DNA of 64,000 bases from Chroogloeocystis siderophila 5.2 s.c.1 (lineage in GTDB: Bacteria > Cyanobacteriota > Cyanobacteriia > Cyanobacteriales > Chroococcidiopsidaceae): NCBI RefSeq assembly GCF_001904655.1, contig NZ_MRCC01000003.1:186001-250000 (forward strand), in the 5' to 3' direction. The position numbers and the translations under genes were made by a program. The notes beneath the pieces are model-generated. The model had not been told where the DNA came from. It did no database searches and was given only the letters and a program-made list of their open reading frames with translations. Shown here in pieces: positions 8,728 to 18,182 of the stretch (position 1 is the first letter of the stretch; each line of letters opens with the position of its first letter).

Positions 8728-9858
8728 ATGATGCAAAAACTGACCTGCTCGTGTGTATTGTCATTTGTGGCGATCGCGAGTGTGTTACCGACTGCGGCGA
8801 TCGCGGCTCCTGGCTTTATCTTTAAAACTAACGATAGCGTGAGCGCGAACAGTACCAGTAGCTACTGGACACCACAACGACTGCAAAATGCAAAACCATT
8901 AAACTTACCTAAACCAACTCACAATCAGATAACAACACAAGTGACACCTTTAGTAGGAACCCCAATTAGTGCAAGTGGTCAAGCACCAACCGTCAATATC
9001 CCGCCTAACTTCCAAAACAAACTCTTTCAACCGAACCAAGTTAACTTTAATTCTGTTGCAGACGAAGCAGTTCAACCTAATAACGCGGGTTCAGTAGGTG
9101 CGTATTTTACAAGTTCTCGACTGATTCCCCTTTCAGCAGATACTGTTTATCCATACAGGACAGTCGGAAAACTCTTCTTTACTCAACCAGGTCAAGGCGA
9201 CTTTGTTTGCTCTGGCGCAGTTATCAAGCCCAGAATTGTCCTCACAGCAGGTCACTGCGTTCATAGCGGTAGCGGTGATCAAAGTGGCTTTTTCACAAAT
9301 TTCTTATTTATTCCTGCTTATCGCGATGGTGCTGCGCCGTTTAAATCTTGGAGTTGGAGTTATGTCATTACTACAGATGCTTGGTCAAAAGGTAATGGTG
9401 TAGTTCCCAACGCTGCTGATTACGCGATGCTTGAAATTAACGACTTACCCTTCAATGGCGTCTATCGTAAGATCGGTCAAGTTACTGGTGTGTTGGGTTT
9501 TAAAACGCTTAGCCTTTTCCCCAATCATGCAACATTACTAGGCTATCCAGGTAATCTTGATAATGGCAACAAAATGCATCAAGTTACTGCCCAAAGTTTT
9601 CGTACCCGCAACCCCAATTCAGTAGAGTATGGTTCTGATATGCGCGGCGGTTCGAGTGGTGGACCTTGGGTACAGAATTTTGGTGTAGCCGCTGTAGGGC
9701 AAAATGGAGGCAGAAATCCAGGTTTGAATCAAATTATCGGTGTGACGTCATACGGTCCTGTAGCGACTGATCCGTTGTATCAAGGTAGTTCTATTCTAGA
9801 CTCCCGCTTTGTCAATATGCTCAACACCCTCTGTAAAAGAAAGCCTGGAAACTGTTAG
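8728..9858 (+). CDS. secreted V8/trypsin-like serine endopeptidase
   Basis: 376-residue exported serine protease of the chymotrypsin fold (glutamyl endopeptidase/V8-like, S1B type). A signal peptide covers about residues 1-27, followed by a ~110-residue low-complexity, Asn/Pro/Gln-rich propeptide or linker. The catalytic triad is visible: TAGHC with His176, NAADYAMLEI with Asp231 and GGSSGGPW with Ser310. Cys residues (Cys161 and Cys177, and a C-terminal pair) suggest disulfides and an extracytoplasmic site. A strong AGAGGAG precedes the ATG. A terminator hairpin follows 30 bases after the stop. The substrate is unknown. Confidence 0.92.
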   Translation: MMQKLTCSCVLSFVAIASVLPTAAIAAPGFIFKTNDSVSANSTSSYWTPQRLQNAKPLNLPKPTHNQITTQVTPLVGTPISASGQAPTVNIPPNFQNKLFQPNQVNFNSVADEAVQPNNAGSVGAYFTSSRLIPLSADTVYPYRTVGKLFFTQPGQGDFVCSGAVIKPRIVLTAGHCVHSGSGDQSGFFTNFLFIPAYRDGAAPFKSWSWSYVITTDAWSKGNGVVPNAADYAMLEINDLPFNGVYRKIGQVTGVLGFKTLSLFPNHATLLGYPGNLDNGNKMHQVTAQSFRTRNPNSVEYGSDMRGGSSGGPWVQNFGVAAVGQNGGRNPGLNQIIGVTSYGPVATDPLYQGSSILDSRFVNMLNTLCKRKPGNC

Positions 9859-9887
9859 AGTACAACTCATTTTTATAATACTATTTG

Positions 9888-9923
9888 TCAGGTTTTGTGC
9901 AGTGGCAAAGCCTGATTTTTTTT
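9888..9923 (+). terminator. rho-independent terminator after the protease gene
   Basis: A 10-bp stem (TCAGGTTTTG with CAAAGCCTGA, one G-T pair) with loop TGCAGTGG is followed by a run of eight T. This is a textbook intrinsic terminator. Confidence 0.88.
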
Positions 9924-10115
9924 ATGTGACATTGTTGCCAAAATATTATCTTAACTTTTCTCCTCTTGACGCCCGAAGTAAAGAGTTATAAGTTATCTAT
10001 AATCAAAATTAAATTTATATCAAGAGGAATTCTTTGTATATTAGATATGACTTATACATAATATATCTAGGCTTCATGTCGTAATTCAATATAACTTTAT
10101 TATTAAAAGTATTCG

Positions 10116-10595
10116 ATGTATAAAATATTTATTCTCAGTACAGTATTCAGCCTATTTCCTACTGTAATAGTTGCTCAAGACTCGCTATGCTATATAGAAT
10201 GGCGCGGACAATTTATTGACTTATCTCATAATCTTTGTGACAACAAGCCTCAATCTTCTTTCAGGGAACTGACAGCAACTAAACGACAAATGATTCCGCT
10301 GAATAACGTGCGCGTCTCTGACCTGAGGATTGAGCTTGCAGAAAACGGACTTCCAGAAGTTAAAGGAACTCTGACGAATGAATCAAATCAATTAGGTGAA
10401 GTACCAATAATTCAATTCAATGTAATCGACCAGCGTAACAATCGCATACTTGCGAGTGAAGCTATTGCGTTAGATAGCAGTAATGGCATTGCCCCAGGAG
10501 AACAAATGTCCTTTATTAAGGCAATTAATACAAATATTCTTAGCAGCGGAGTAACACTATCGGATTTACATGTAGAAATCGTCAATTCTATTTAG
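10116..10595 (+). CDS. small secreted protein with N-terminal Cys motif and FxLYD-like domain
   Basis: 159-residue exported protein with a signal peptide at about 1-20. The mature N-terminus carries a compact motif CYxxxxGxxxxLSxxLC (about 25-41). The same motif opens the retropepsin-like protein at 21489-22025. The rest (about 62-159) is a single beta-sandwich with strands of the form LPEVKGTLTN and PIIQFNVIDQ, resembling FxLYD/DUF3426-type domains found in bacterial surface proteins. No enzymatic residues are apparent. It stands alone downstream of the protease terminator. The upstream region (9924-10115) is AT-rich and holds nothing else. Function unknown. Confidence 0.72.
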   Translation: MYKIFILSTVFSLFPTVIVAQDSLCYIEWRGQFIDLSHNLCDNKPQSSFRELTATKRQMIPLNNVRVSDLRIELAENGLPEVKGTLTNESNQLGEVPIIQFNVIDQRNNRILASEAIALDSSNGIAPGEQMSFIKAINTNILSSGVTLSDLHVEIVNSI

Positions 10596-10725
10596 AATTA
10601 AGATGAAAATTGCTGATAATACTGTTGTTAAATAGTTTTCCTTAACTAAATAAGAATTAGAGGAGCTAGTATCGCGCAAGGGATCTTTCCATTGAGCGAA
10701 CCAGCATCCTATTAAGGAGCCTAAC

Positions 10726-11154
10726 TTATTTATTTGTAACAAGCTGTTCGGCTTCGACTTCCAGCATCTGGATCAACTTTTTGTCGCCTCTCGCACGTGC
10801 GACTTGTAGTCGATGTTCTAAGTTTTGGCGAATATTAGCGATATGAGTATGATTTAACTCTTCTAATACTCTTTGACGACTGCTGGCGGTTGATACCTGA
10901 TTTGCTCTTAGCTGAGTTTTAGCTGTCTCTGTATACTGTCTGCGAACAAGACTAGCTTCTACATCGATTGGATGACCTAGGCTGTAACTAGCACCACGAT
11001 ATTTTAAACCAACAACTGGCTGAGGTACAGGAATATGCCGAGGATAACGCTGTTTCCAATTCACACCTCGGTATTGACCGCCAATACCCCCCTCCGTCAT
11101 TTCCATGTTAGGTACGCTTGATTCGTAGTTGACCCCTCGATAAGTAAGTTTCAT
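10726..11154 (-). CDS. YRG-repeat protein (DUF4278-like)
   Basis: 142-residue protein with three copies of a short YRG motif: KLTYRGVNYE at 2-11, GQYRGVNWKQ at 26-35 and LKYRGASYSLGHP at 50-62. The C-terminal half (about 75-140) is a charged, probably helical or coiled-coil segment. The repeat arrangement matches the cyanobacterial family usually labelled DUF4278; this is recalled, not searched. No enzyme motif, signal peptide or membrane helix is seen, so it is probably cytoplasmic. Function unknown. Confidence 0.8.
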   Translation of the reverse strand: MKLTYRGVNYESSVPNMEMTEGGIGGQYRGVNWKQRYPRHIPVPQPVVGLKYRGASYSLGHPIDVEASLVRRQYTETAKTQLRANQVSTASSRQRVLEELNHTHIANIRQNLEHRLQVARARGDKKLIQMLEVEAEQLVTNK

Positions 11155-11460
11155 TTTTGTAGCCTTTTCACTAGATTCCTTGATAGGTTTTAGGTTGTGT
11201 AAAGTGCGTTCCTTCGGGAAGTTTCCCTACTTCCGTCTCTACAAAGCATCTAACTTAAGGCGGATTCTTATCAAAAGAGTAGAGATGAACGTTGAATTTT
11301 CTGTATCTAATTTTACTGTTTTTTAGTGATAACGTCAACTTTAACAAAACTTAATATTTGCAAAACAGCATTGATATTATTGCGCTCTGCGTAATCGGAT
11401 AATAAATCAAAACTCTATTTGAGAAATTTCAGTAGTGTAAAACCGTTTTGCCAATCTAGC
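11155..11460. other. intergenic gap
   Basis: 306 bases between two minus-strand genes. It holds the upstream region of the YRG-repeat gene and the 3' region of the sensor gene. A short hairpin-forming CCTTCGGGAAG stretch lies near 11211-11221. No gene or RNA recognised. Confidence 0.4.
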
Positions 11461-14400
11461 TTAAGAAATTAGTGTAAACGCTTGTTTGACAATTTGTGTA
11501 CTATTTAAATGCCAATGAGAACGTCGCGCTTCATCGCTTGCGATGCTACACCACTGGTTTAATAATTCTGCCACTGGCACTGGTTCACCAATATAATAAC
11601 CTTGAGCATAATTGACACCTAACTCATGAACTAACTGCAATGTCTCTGGCGATGCAACAAACTCAGCAATCGTAGCAATAGATAACCCTCGCGCAACTTC
11701 CACGATCGCCCTAACCAAGTGTCGATCAAGAACGTCTTTCGCTAAATTCTTGATAAAACTACCGTCAATCTTGAGATAGTCTACTGGTAAGTGCTTGAGT
11801 TGTGCAAACGAAGAATAACCCATGCCAAAATCATCGATCGCAAATTGACAGCCAATTTGTTTGAGCGTATTAATAAATTTACGCGCTTGAGAAAAATCGG
11901 CGATCGCTGCTGTTTCTGTAATCTCTAAAACTAAAGATGCAGGATTAATACCTGTTGTTGCAAGCTCGTGCTGAATCATTGGCAAAAGTTCGCTGTCAGA
12001 TAAAGATTTACCAGAAATATTAACTTCTAAGCGCAGATAGTTACCTACTTTTGCTTGAGCAGCAATCAAATGAATCGCTTGACAAACTACCCAACGATCA
12101 ATATGAGAGATTAACCCACATTCTTCAGCGATTGGGAGGAAAGTATTAGGACTAATAATTTCTCCATCTTTTCCTGACATCCGAATGAGAATTTCGTAAC
12201 AAGAAACACCATTTTGTAAATCTAAAATTGGTTGACAGTACAGTACAAATAAATTTTGCTCAAGCGCTTCGCGGATTTGATTTTTCCAGAAATTGCGCGA
12301 TTGTATTTGCACTTGCCATTGTGGATCGGGAGTGTAGAGACTAAAACAATTGCTCCCCAGTTTTTTTGATTTGTACATCGCGAGATCGGCGTGAGCAAAA
12401 AGCTCATCTGCTATAGTTCCGTGATCCGGAAATACAGTAGCACCGATACTTACTGTCATTCGCACAGGCTGCCCATCAGCTACGACGACATGATTTTTGA
12501 GCGCGCCTACAATTTTTTGTTTAATTGAATCAATGTCATGCAAAGAAGTTTGGGGAATGAGTATCGCAAATTCATCGCCACCTAAACGTGCTAAAACATC
12601 TTTTTCCGCGATTTGTTCTTGTAGTAAAGCGGCGAGATTTTTGAGGAGATCGTCTCCGGCTTTGTGTCCTAGCGTATCGTTAATATCTTTAAAGTCATCG
12701 ATATCGATTAAAACCAAAGCCCCAGACTGGCGATCGCGTTGTAACAGTTCTAAATAATGCTCTAATTGCGCTTGAAAGTAACGACGATTGAATAAGCCAG
12801 TCAAAGAATCGTGGTTGGCTAAGTACGAAAGTTGCGCTTCTAGGCGCTTGCGTTCGCTAATATCGCGTGCAATAGTCGCAACAAAATCAAGCTCTCCAGC
12901 CGCTGAACTTTTGGCTACAATCACTTGTGAAACCGGAATTTCTTCTTTCTGACGGTTGAGTAGCGCCATCTCTCCATTCCAAACTCCACGGGAAAGCAGC
13001 GTAGGAACAACTTTTTCCAGAAAAATTTCATTTGCCCAATCAGGATGACAATCAAAAATGTTGAGTTGTGAAATGTCTTGTTGTGGATCTAACCCTAAGA
13101 TTTTGTAGCCAGCTTGATTGAGAAATAAAGGTTTTCCTTGACTATCGGCAATTCCTACAAAGTCTGTTGTTGCTTCTAAAATCGCTGTAAAGCGGGCTTG
13201 CGCCGCTTCGGTTTGCTTGCGCGTCGTGATATCTTCGACCGTACCCTCATAGCATACGACATCACCATGAGTATTACGGACAATTCTGGCGTTTTCTGAG
13301 ATCCAAATCGTACTGCCATCTTTGCGGTAAACTTGCGATTCAAATCCTGATACGCAATTGTGCTGCTGCATTAAACGAATACACTCAGCACGGCGCTGCG
13401 GATCGACATAAAGTTGCTTTTCGACATTAGTTAGAGATGCTACAAGTTCTTCGGGTGAATCATAGCCATAGATGCGGGCGAGGGCTGGATTGGCGCTGAG
13501 ATATTGTCCTGCGGGTGTCGTTTGAAAAATTCCTTCGCTGGCGTTTTCAAAAATACTGCGATATTTTGCTTCGGCTTGTCGTAGTGCTTCTTCAGTTTGA
13601 ATTCTTTTAGTCACATCATGCGCCGAGACAACGACAGCGCGCTTGCCTAAGAAAGTAAGTGAATGACACGAAACTTCTACCTTGATGATGGTTCCATCTT
13701 TTTTTCGGTGTCTCCAAATCCCGTGGGGACTAAGTTCAGACTTGAGGTGTTTTAGCTGTTGCAGCAAACTCGCGACATCTTCTAATGGACGAATATCTTT
13801 AATCGTCATTGCTAAAAATTCATCGCGATCATAACCATAATGCGCGATCGCGGCATTATTAACAGCTAAAAAAGCGAGTGTCTCCACGTCGTACACCCAC
13901 ATCGGACAAGGATGACTTTCAAATAATTCGCGATATCTTTGTTCGCTTTCTTTAAGTGCAGCTTCGGAACGTTTCAGTTCGGAAATATCTGTAATAAATC
14001 CTTCTAAGCCCAGAACTTTACCATGACTATCAAAAACTCCATTACCTTTTTCCCATAACCATTTTTGCTCGCCAGATTTTGTACAAATCCGGTATTCTAT
14101 GACATAAGGCTTTTGTGCTTCTATAGCTTTTGTAATACTCTGTAAAACTCTTGGTAAATCTTCTGGGTGAGTAATAGCGTTGTATAATCCTGTCGTACCG
14201 ATTAATTCTTCGCTACAGTAACCTGTGAGTTCTAAGCAGCCTTCACTAACATAAGTCATTGACCAGTTAGGATCGTTACTACACGCAAAAGCGATTCCTG
14301 GTAACGAGTCGATCAAAGTCGCTAATCGACGTTGGCTTTCTGCAAGTGCTACTTCGGTATGCAAACGGCGCGAACTCAAAGCTTGCTGTAGAACTAAAAC

Positions 14401-14895
14401 TAAAACAACTATTGTGGTAATGTCAGCTATTTTGATCGCTAGCTGAGCGGTAGGATAGGCATAGCGTATTCCTGTGTTGGCTGTAAGGATTGCGATTACA
14501 ACACCAAAATGCCACCAAAAGGCTGTTTTTTTGGCAAAATGTAGTCTTAGCCAGAACGTTAAGCAGCAAAACGTCACGCTTCCTACTAACATCGGTAACA
14601 TTGCCATCTTCATGTCATGCATTCCAGCCAAACTTGTGACTAGCGTACCACTGACTAAAAAAATTCTTTTGTCAAATTGCCAACGATTTAAAAGCCAAAC
14701 AAAATTTATAACTGCTACAGAGATGAAACAAAAAGTAATCCAAGTAAAGTACGTTTGCAGAAATTGGCTGTCAATTAGCTTTAGAATAGTTTTTGAGGCG
14801 AGCGCCCCACAAATTAACACGGTTGCTGCACAACTAACAACTACAACAAAAATTATCGAAAGAATAATTATATGTGCATCAGATGTAGCTATCAT
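11461..14895 (-). CDS. membrane-anchored PAS/GGDEF/EAL cyclic-di-GMP signalling protein
   Basis: 1144-residue protein made of an N-terminal membrane domain (about 1-175, roughly five or six helices), four PAS/PAC units (about 190-310, 320-435, 445-560, 570-685), a GGDEF domain (about 690-850) and an EAL domain (about 870-1125). The diguanylate cyclase motif is intact (LGGDEFAIL). The inhibitory RxxD I-site five residues ahead is not present (AEKD instead). In the EAL domain the name motif reads EIL, but NISGKSL, EITET, DDFGMGYSS and LKIDGSFI are conserved, so phosphodiesterase activity remains possible. It probably tunes motility or biofilm in response to a PAS-sensed signal. Confidence 0.93.
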   Translation of the reverse strand: MIATSDAHIIILSIIFVVVVSCAATVLICGALASKTILKLIDSQFLQTYFTWITFCFISVAVINFVWLLNRWQFDKRIFLVSGTLVTSLAGMHDMKMAMLPMLVGSVTFCCLTFWLRLHFAKKTAFWWHFGVVIAILTANTGIRYAYPTAQLAIKIADITTIVVLVLVLQQALSSRRLHTEVALAESQRRLATLIDSLPGIAFACSNDPNWSMTYVSEGCLELTGYCSEELIGTTGLYNAITHPEDLPRVLQSITKAIEAQKPYVIEYRICTKSGEQKWLWEKGNGVFDSHGKVLGLEGFITDISELKRSEAALKESEQRYRELFESHPCPMWVYDVETLAFLAVNNAAIAHYGYDRDEFLAMTIKDIRPLEDVASLLQQLKHLKSELSPHGIWRHRKKDGTIIKVEVSCHSLTFLGKRAVVVSAHDVTKRIQTEEALRQAEAKYRSIFENASEGIFQTTPAGQYLSANPALARIYGYDSPEELVASLTNVEKQLYVDPQRRAECIRLMQQHNCVSGFESQVYRKDGSTIWISENARIVRNTHGDVVCYEGTVEDITTRKQTEAAQARFTAILEATTDFVGIADSQGKPLFLNQAGYKILGLDPQQDISQLNIFDCHPDWANEIFLEKVVPTLLSRGVWNGEMALLNRQKEEIPVSQVIVAKSSAAGELDFVATIARDISERKRLEAQLSYLANHDSLTGLFNRRYFQAQLEHYLELLQRDRQSGALVLIDIDDFKDINDTLGHKAGDDLLKNLAALLQEQIAEKDVLARLGGDEFAILIPQTSLHDIDSIKQKIVGALKNHVVVADGQPVRMTVSIGATVFPDHGTIADELFAHADLAMYKSKKLGSNCFSLYTPDPQWQVQIQSRNFWKNQIREALEQNLFVLYCQPILDLQNGVSCYEILIRMSGKDGEIISPNTFLPIAEECGLISHIDRWVVCQAIHLIAAQAKVGNYLRLEVNISGKSLSDSELLPMIQHELATTGINPASLVLEITETAAIADFSQARKFINTLKQIGCQFAIDDFGMGYSSFAQLKHLPVDYLKIDGSFIKNLAKDVLDRHLVRAIVEVARGLSIATIAEFVASPETLQLVHELGVNYAQGYYIGEPVPVAELLNQWCSIASDEARRSHWHLNSTQIVKQAFTLIS

Positions 14896-15344
14896 AACTA
14901 GGCATTTTTTGTGAATGACTACATTGCTATAATGTAAGTAGCCAATTAGTTTTTAAGCGACTTACGTTTTATTGTTTAATTTATTTTTGCCCATTTTGAG
15001 AAACACTTTACCCTGTAATTTTGCTGATATTAATTTAGTTATTAAATACATCAAAACAGCTTGATTGTAAGTTTATTATCACTGTTAAATTACTGAGATT
15101 TTTGTAAAATCTAGGTAAAGAAATACAGCTTTATCTTCAGTTTTCTTCGTCGCAGTTCAATTCGGTTGATCGTAAAAACGGAACGCAAATTTTAGGAAAC
15201 AACACCAATTGGCGCGAATCTCAGTCTGAGATTAGAGGATAAAAAGCATACTTGACGAAGCCAAGTTAGATTTACAGAGTTTATAAACGAGCCTAAAGGG
15301 TGCAAAATATAGGAAGAATTACAGTTGAGTAGCATAGTAGAAGT
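14896..15344. other. intergenic gap between divergent signalling gene and ndhO
   Basis: 449 AT-rich bases. A TATAAT hexamer lies in a short near-palindrome (TTGCTATAATGTAA) around 14925-14938 and could serve either direction. No small ORF with gene-like composition and no RNA gene recognised. Confidence 0.4.
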
Positions 15345-15560
15345 ATGGCTGTTAAAAAGGGTGATTTAGTCCGTGCGGTTCGCGAAAAGTTGGAAAATTC
15401 CTTAGAATCTCAAGCAAGTGACACGCGTTTTCCGTCATATATATTTGAAACAAAGGGAGAGGTCTTAGATATTAAAGGAGACTATGCGCTTGTTGTGTTT
15501 GGACAAGTTCCCACTCCGAATATTTGGTTACGGGTCGATCAGCTAGAATCAGCGCAGTAA
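15345..15560 (+). CDS. ndhO: NAD(P)H-quinone oxidoreductase subunit O
   Basis: 71-residue protein matching NdhO, a small hydrophilic oxygenic-phototroph-specific subunit of the NDH-1 complex that works in cyclic and respiratory electron flow at the thylakoid. Visible family features are the basic KKGDLVR start, the KLENSLE and ASDTRFPSY block in the middle and the [13 protein letters not shown] ending. Length is normal (~70 residues). It is 179 bases upstream of mdh on the same strand. The intervening sequence shows no clear terminator, so co-transcription is possible but not shown. Confidence 0.93.
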   Translation: MAVKKGDLVRAVREKLENSLESQASDTRFPSYIFETKGEVLDIKGDYALVVFGQVPTPNIWLRVDQLESAQ

Positions 15561-15739
15561 CTTGTTGTCAAGTAGTTCTCAGGAATTAGTTTTGTGTCAT
15601 GATACTCAGTAACAATCAGCTACTGTAAGCAACAATAGCTGTAATACACGACGAACTACAGTGACTTATAAGACTAATATTCCAAAGTGGGTTATGCGCT
15701 AACGGTGTAAATATAACTAGGAGAACGCATTTCTAAGTT

Positions 15740-16711
15740 ATGCCCATTGCCTCTACTTCGCAGTTATTGGGTTACTCTCCCCGCGTCACGATCATTGGCG
15801 TTGGTAAAGTTGGCAGTACATTAGCGCAACAAATTGGTGAGAAAAACCTAGCCGATGTGGTTCTATTAGACGAAGTAGAGGGATTACCTCAGGGTTTAGC
15901 GCTTGATTTGATGGAAGCTAAAGGAATATCACTGCATAGTCGCCAGTTTATTGGCACAACAAATTACGCTGATACCGCTGGTTCAGATATTGTTGTGATT
16001 ACCGCAGGGCAACCGCGTAAACCAGGAATGAGTCGCGACGAGTTGCTGAAAACGAACGCCAAAATAGTTGTAGAAACAGCAAAAAATGCGATCGCCTATT
16101 CTCCGAATGCGATTTTGATAGTAGTGACTAATCCGTTGGATGTCATGACTTATCTTGCTTGGCAAGCGACGCAATTGCCTACTCAACGCGTCATCGGTAT
16201 GGCTGGAGTTTTAGACTCAGCAAGGTTTCAAGCTTTTGTGGCAATGGAATTAGGTGTCAGTATTGCAGATGTGCGCGCGATCGTCTTAGGCAGTCATGGC
16301 GATTTGATGGTACCTTTACCGCGCTATTCGACAGTCAATGGTATTCCCATTACAGAATTAATCGACGCCGCAACAATAGACCGCTTAGTAGAAAGAACCC
16401 GTAAGGGAGGTGCAGAAATCGTTGAGTTGATGCAAACAGGTAGCGCCTACTTTGCACCTGCGGCTTCCACATATTTAATGGTGGAAGCAATTTTACTCAA
16501 CCAATCGCGCTTAGTTCCAGTAGCAGCCTATCTTCAAGGCGAGTATGGTTTACATGATATTTTTATTGGTGTTCCTACGCTGATTGGGGCGAGTGGAGTT
16601 GAGCAAATCTTAGAATTAAAACTGACAAATGCAGAAATCTCTGCGTTACATCTTGCAGCACAACAAGTTAAACAAAATATAGAGCAGGCGCGATCGCTTC
16701 TTGCAAATTAA
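15740..16711 (+). CDS. mdh: malate dehydrogenase
   Basis: 323-residue NAD-dependent malate dehydrogenase of the LDH-like (type 3) group, interconverting malate and oxaloacetate. The Rossmann motif GVGKVGSTLA begins at 21. GQPRKPGMSRDEL near 91-103 carries the substrate-binding Arg residues, where Arg in place of the LDH Gln favours oxaloacetate. VTNPLDVMTYLA and LGSHGDLMVPL with the catalytic His follow. CTAGGAGAACGC supplies a ribosome binding site before the ATG. Cytoplasmic. Confidence 0.96.
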   Translation: MPIASTSQLLGYSPRVTIIGVGKVGSTLAQQIGEKNLADVVLLDEVEGLPQGLALDLMEAKGISLHSRQFIGTTNYADTAGSDIVVITAGQPRKPGMSRDELLKTNAKIVVETAKNAIAYSPNAILIVVTNPLDVMTYLAWQATQLPTQRVIGMAGVLDSARFQAFVAMELGVSIADVRAIVLGSHGDLMVPLPRYSTVNGIPITELIDAATIDRLVERTRKGGAEIVELMQTGSAYFAPAASTYLMVEAILLNQSRLVPVAAYLQGEYGLHDIFIGVPTLIGASGVEQILELKLTNAEISALHLAAQQVKQNIEQARSLLAN

Positions 16712-17327
16712 ATTAACGAATTTTAACGCTCAAAACGTCATATATCCTTAAATTTACTTAAGCTGTTGCATCTAGTAAATAAAACAGTGCGTATGATTAC
16801 GGTGGAGAAGCTTTGACACCATTAATATAGTAGAAAATATAGTAGTTTTGTTGGTATCGCTACTATGTATCACAAGTTCAGCACGAGTCGTGCGTAACTT
16901 TACGTATAAAGCAGCACTTTTGAGTCATACTACTTAGCTATTATCTGGGCTTTTCTATATTTGGTGATCGCAAGTCTCAGTAGTAATCTGCTCGTATATA
17001 GCAAAATCTTTACTGAATTTTCATTGCTGATCGCGGTTTACACATCCATTTCTTTACTCAAAATCAGGCATTCTCTAATTACTAGCAACTATCTTGTATT
17101 GAAAAATACTTTCTATGAATATTATTTTTTTACTTTATCTCATCACGGCTTATATTTTTTCAGGATTTATTTGCTGGCTAGCGATCCTCAAAAATTGCAA
17201 TCGGCGCTTTCCACCTCCAAGCTGGCAATGTCCTTTAATAATTACCTTTTGGCCTATTTGGATTTTTGTAGAAATTAAAAGCTAAACAACTTGCTGAAAA
17301 ATCAACTAGCCAAATCGGGAAAAAGCT
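16712..17327. other. intergenic gap with a palindrome
   Basis: 616 bases between mdh and the 3' end of mutM. It is AT-rich. A plus-strand open frame at 16961-17278 has no ribosome binding site, odd composition and no recognisable domain, so it is not called. The notable structure is the palindrome at 16874-16900. Two direct copies of ATATAGTAG lie near 16826-16846. Confidence 0.5.
16874..16900. repeat. 27-bp interrupted palindrome
   Basis: Perfect inner arms GCACGA and TCGTGC around a central G, flanked after a two-base mismatch by AAGTT and AACTT. It could be an operator or a cruciform/hairpin. No gene starts within 400 bases downstream on either strand. Confidence 0.6.
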
Positions 17328-18179
17328 TTATCGCTGACAGTTAGGACAAAAGTGAGAAGATCGTCCCGCTAGTCGAATTCGCTGAATTGGCGTCTGGCAG
17401 ATGCGACAGGGTTGACCAGTACGGTTGTAAACCCAAGCAATACCACTATATTTACCGTTAACACCTTGTATGTTTAAAAAAGTACTAAACGTTGTGCCAC
17501 CTGCGGCAATACTTGTTTCGAGAACTTGAATGATGCTACGGCGCAGTTTTTCGATCTGTGGTAAGCGCAACTCGCTACAAAGGGTTGTTGGTCGTAGCTG
17601 GCTGAGAAACAATGCTTCATCAGCATAAATATTACCTAATCCGGCAACCATCGCTTGATCTAAAAGCGCGGTTTTGATTGCCCGTTGGCGATTTTTGAAT
17701 TTTTGAGTTAAGTAATCGACCGAAAACGCTGGAGAGAAAGGATCTAATCCTAATTTAGCTAAACCTGTGATGACTCTTTCTACGGGATTTTCTGGCGGTA
17801 CCCACCACATTTGACCAAACGTGCGTTGATCGACAAAGCGTAACTCTAACCCCTTATCAAAAAACAGCCTAACGCGGGTATGTTTATGTAATTCTTCATC
17901 CTGGTTTAACCATAATAGCTGACCAGTCATCCGCAAATGTACGCCCAACCAACCGGATGCGGTTAGAGAAGAATGTTGCGTGAGTTCGGCTAATAAGTAT
18001 TTACCATAGCGATGCCACTGCGTGATCGTACATCCTCGAATTCCTGTTAAGAATTCTGCAATAGAAAGTGGGTGGGCGATCGTGCGTTCTAGTAACACAT
18101 CTCCACCCATAATTTGCTGACTTAGGGTAACTTGATTGAGTCCCCGTCGTACAGTCTCTACTTCAGGTAGTTCCGGCAC
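17328..18179 (-). CDS. mutM: formamidopyrimidine-DNA glycosylase (Fpg/MutM)
   Basis: 283-residue bifunctional DNA glycosylase/AP lyase that removes 8-oxoguanine and ring-opened purines. The N-terminal PELPEVETV supplies the catalytic Pro2 and Glu3. LDQAMVAGLGNIYADE near 178-193 is the helix-two-turn-helix. The C-terminal zinc finger has its four cysteines in CRICQTP and CPNCQR. Length is standard. It starts three bases after the psaE stop, so the two are very probably co-transcribed, placing oxidative-damage repair beside a photosystem I gene. Confidence 0.97.
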   Translation of the reverse strand: MPELPEVETVRRGLNQVTLSQQIMGGDVLLERTIAHPLSIAEFLTGIRGCTITQWHRYGKYLLAELTQHSSLTASGWLGVHLRMTGQLLWLNQDEELHKHTRVRLFFDKGLELRFVDQRTFGQMWWVPPENPVERVITGLAKLGLDPFSPAFSVDYLTQKFKNRQRAIKTALLDQAMVAGLGNIYADEALFLSQLRPTTLCSELRLPQIEKLRRSIIQVLETSIAAGGTTFSTFLNIQGVNGKYSGIAWVYNRTGQPCRICQTPIQRIRLAGRSSHFCPNCQR

Positions 18180-18182
18180 AAT

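Noticed and set aside
16961-17278. 105-codon open frame after mdh
   Set aside because: No ribosome binding site, AT-driven composition and no recognisable domain; treated as chance.
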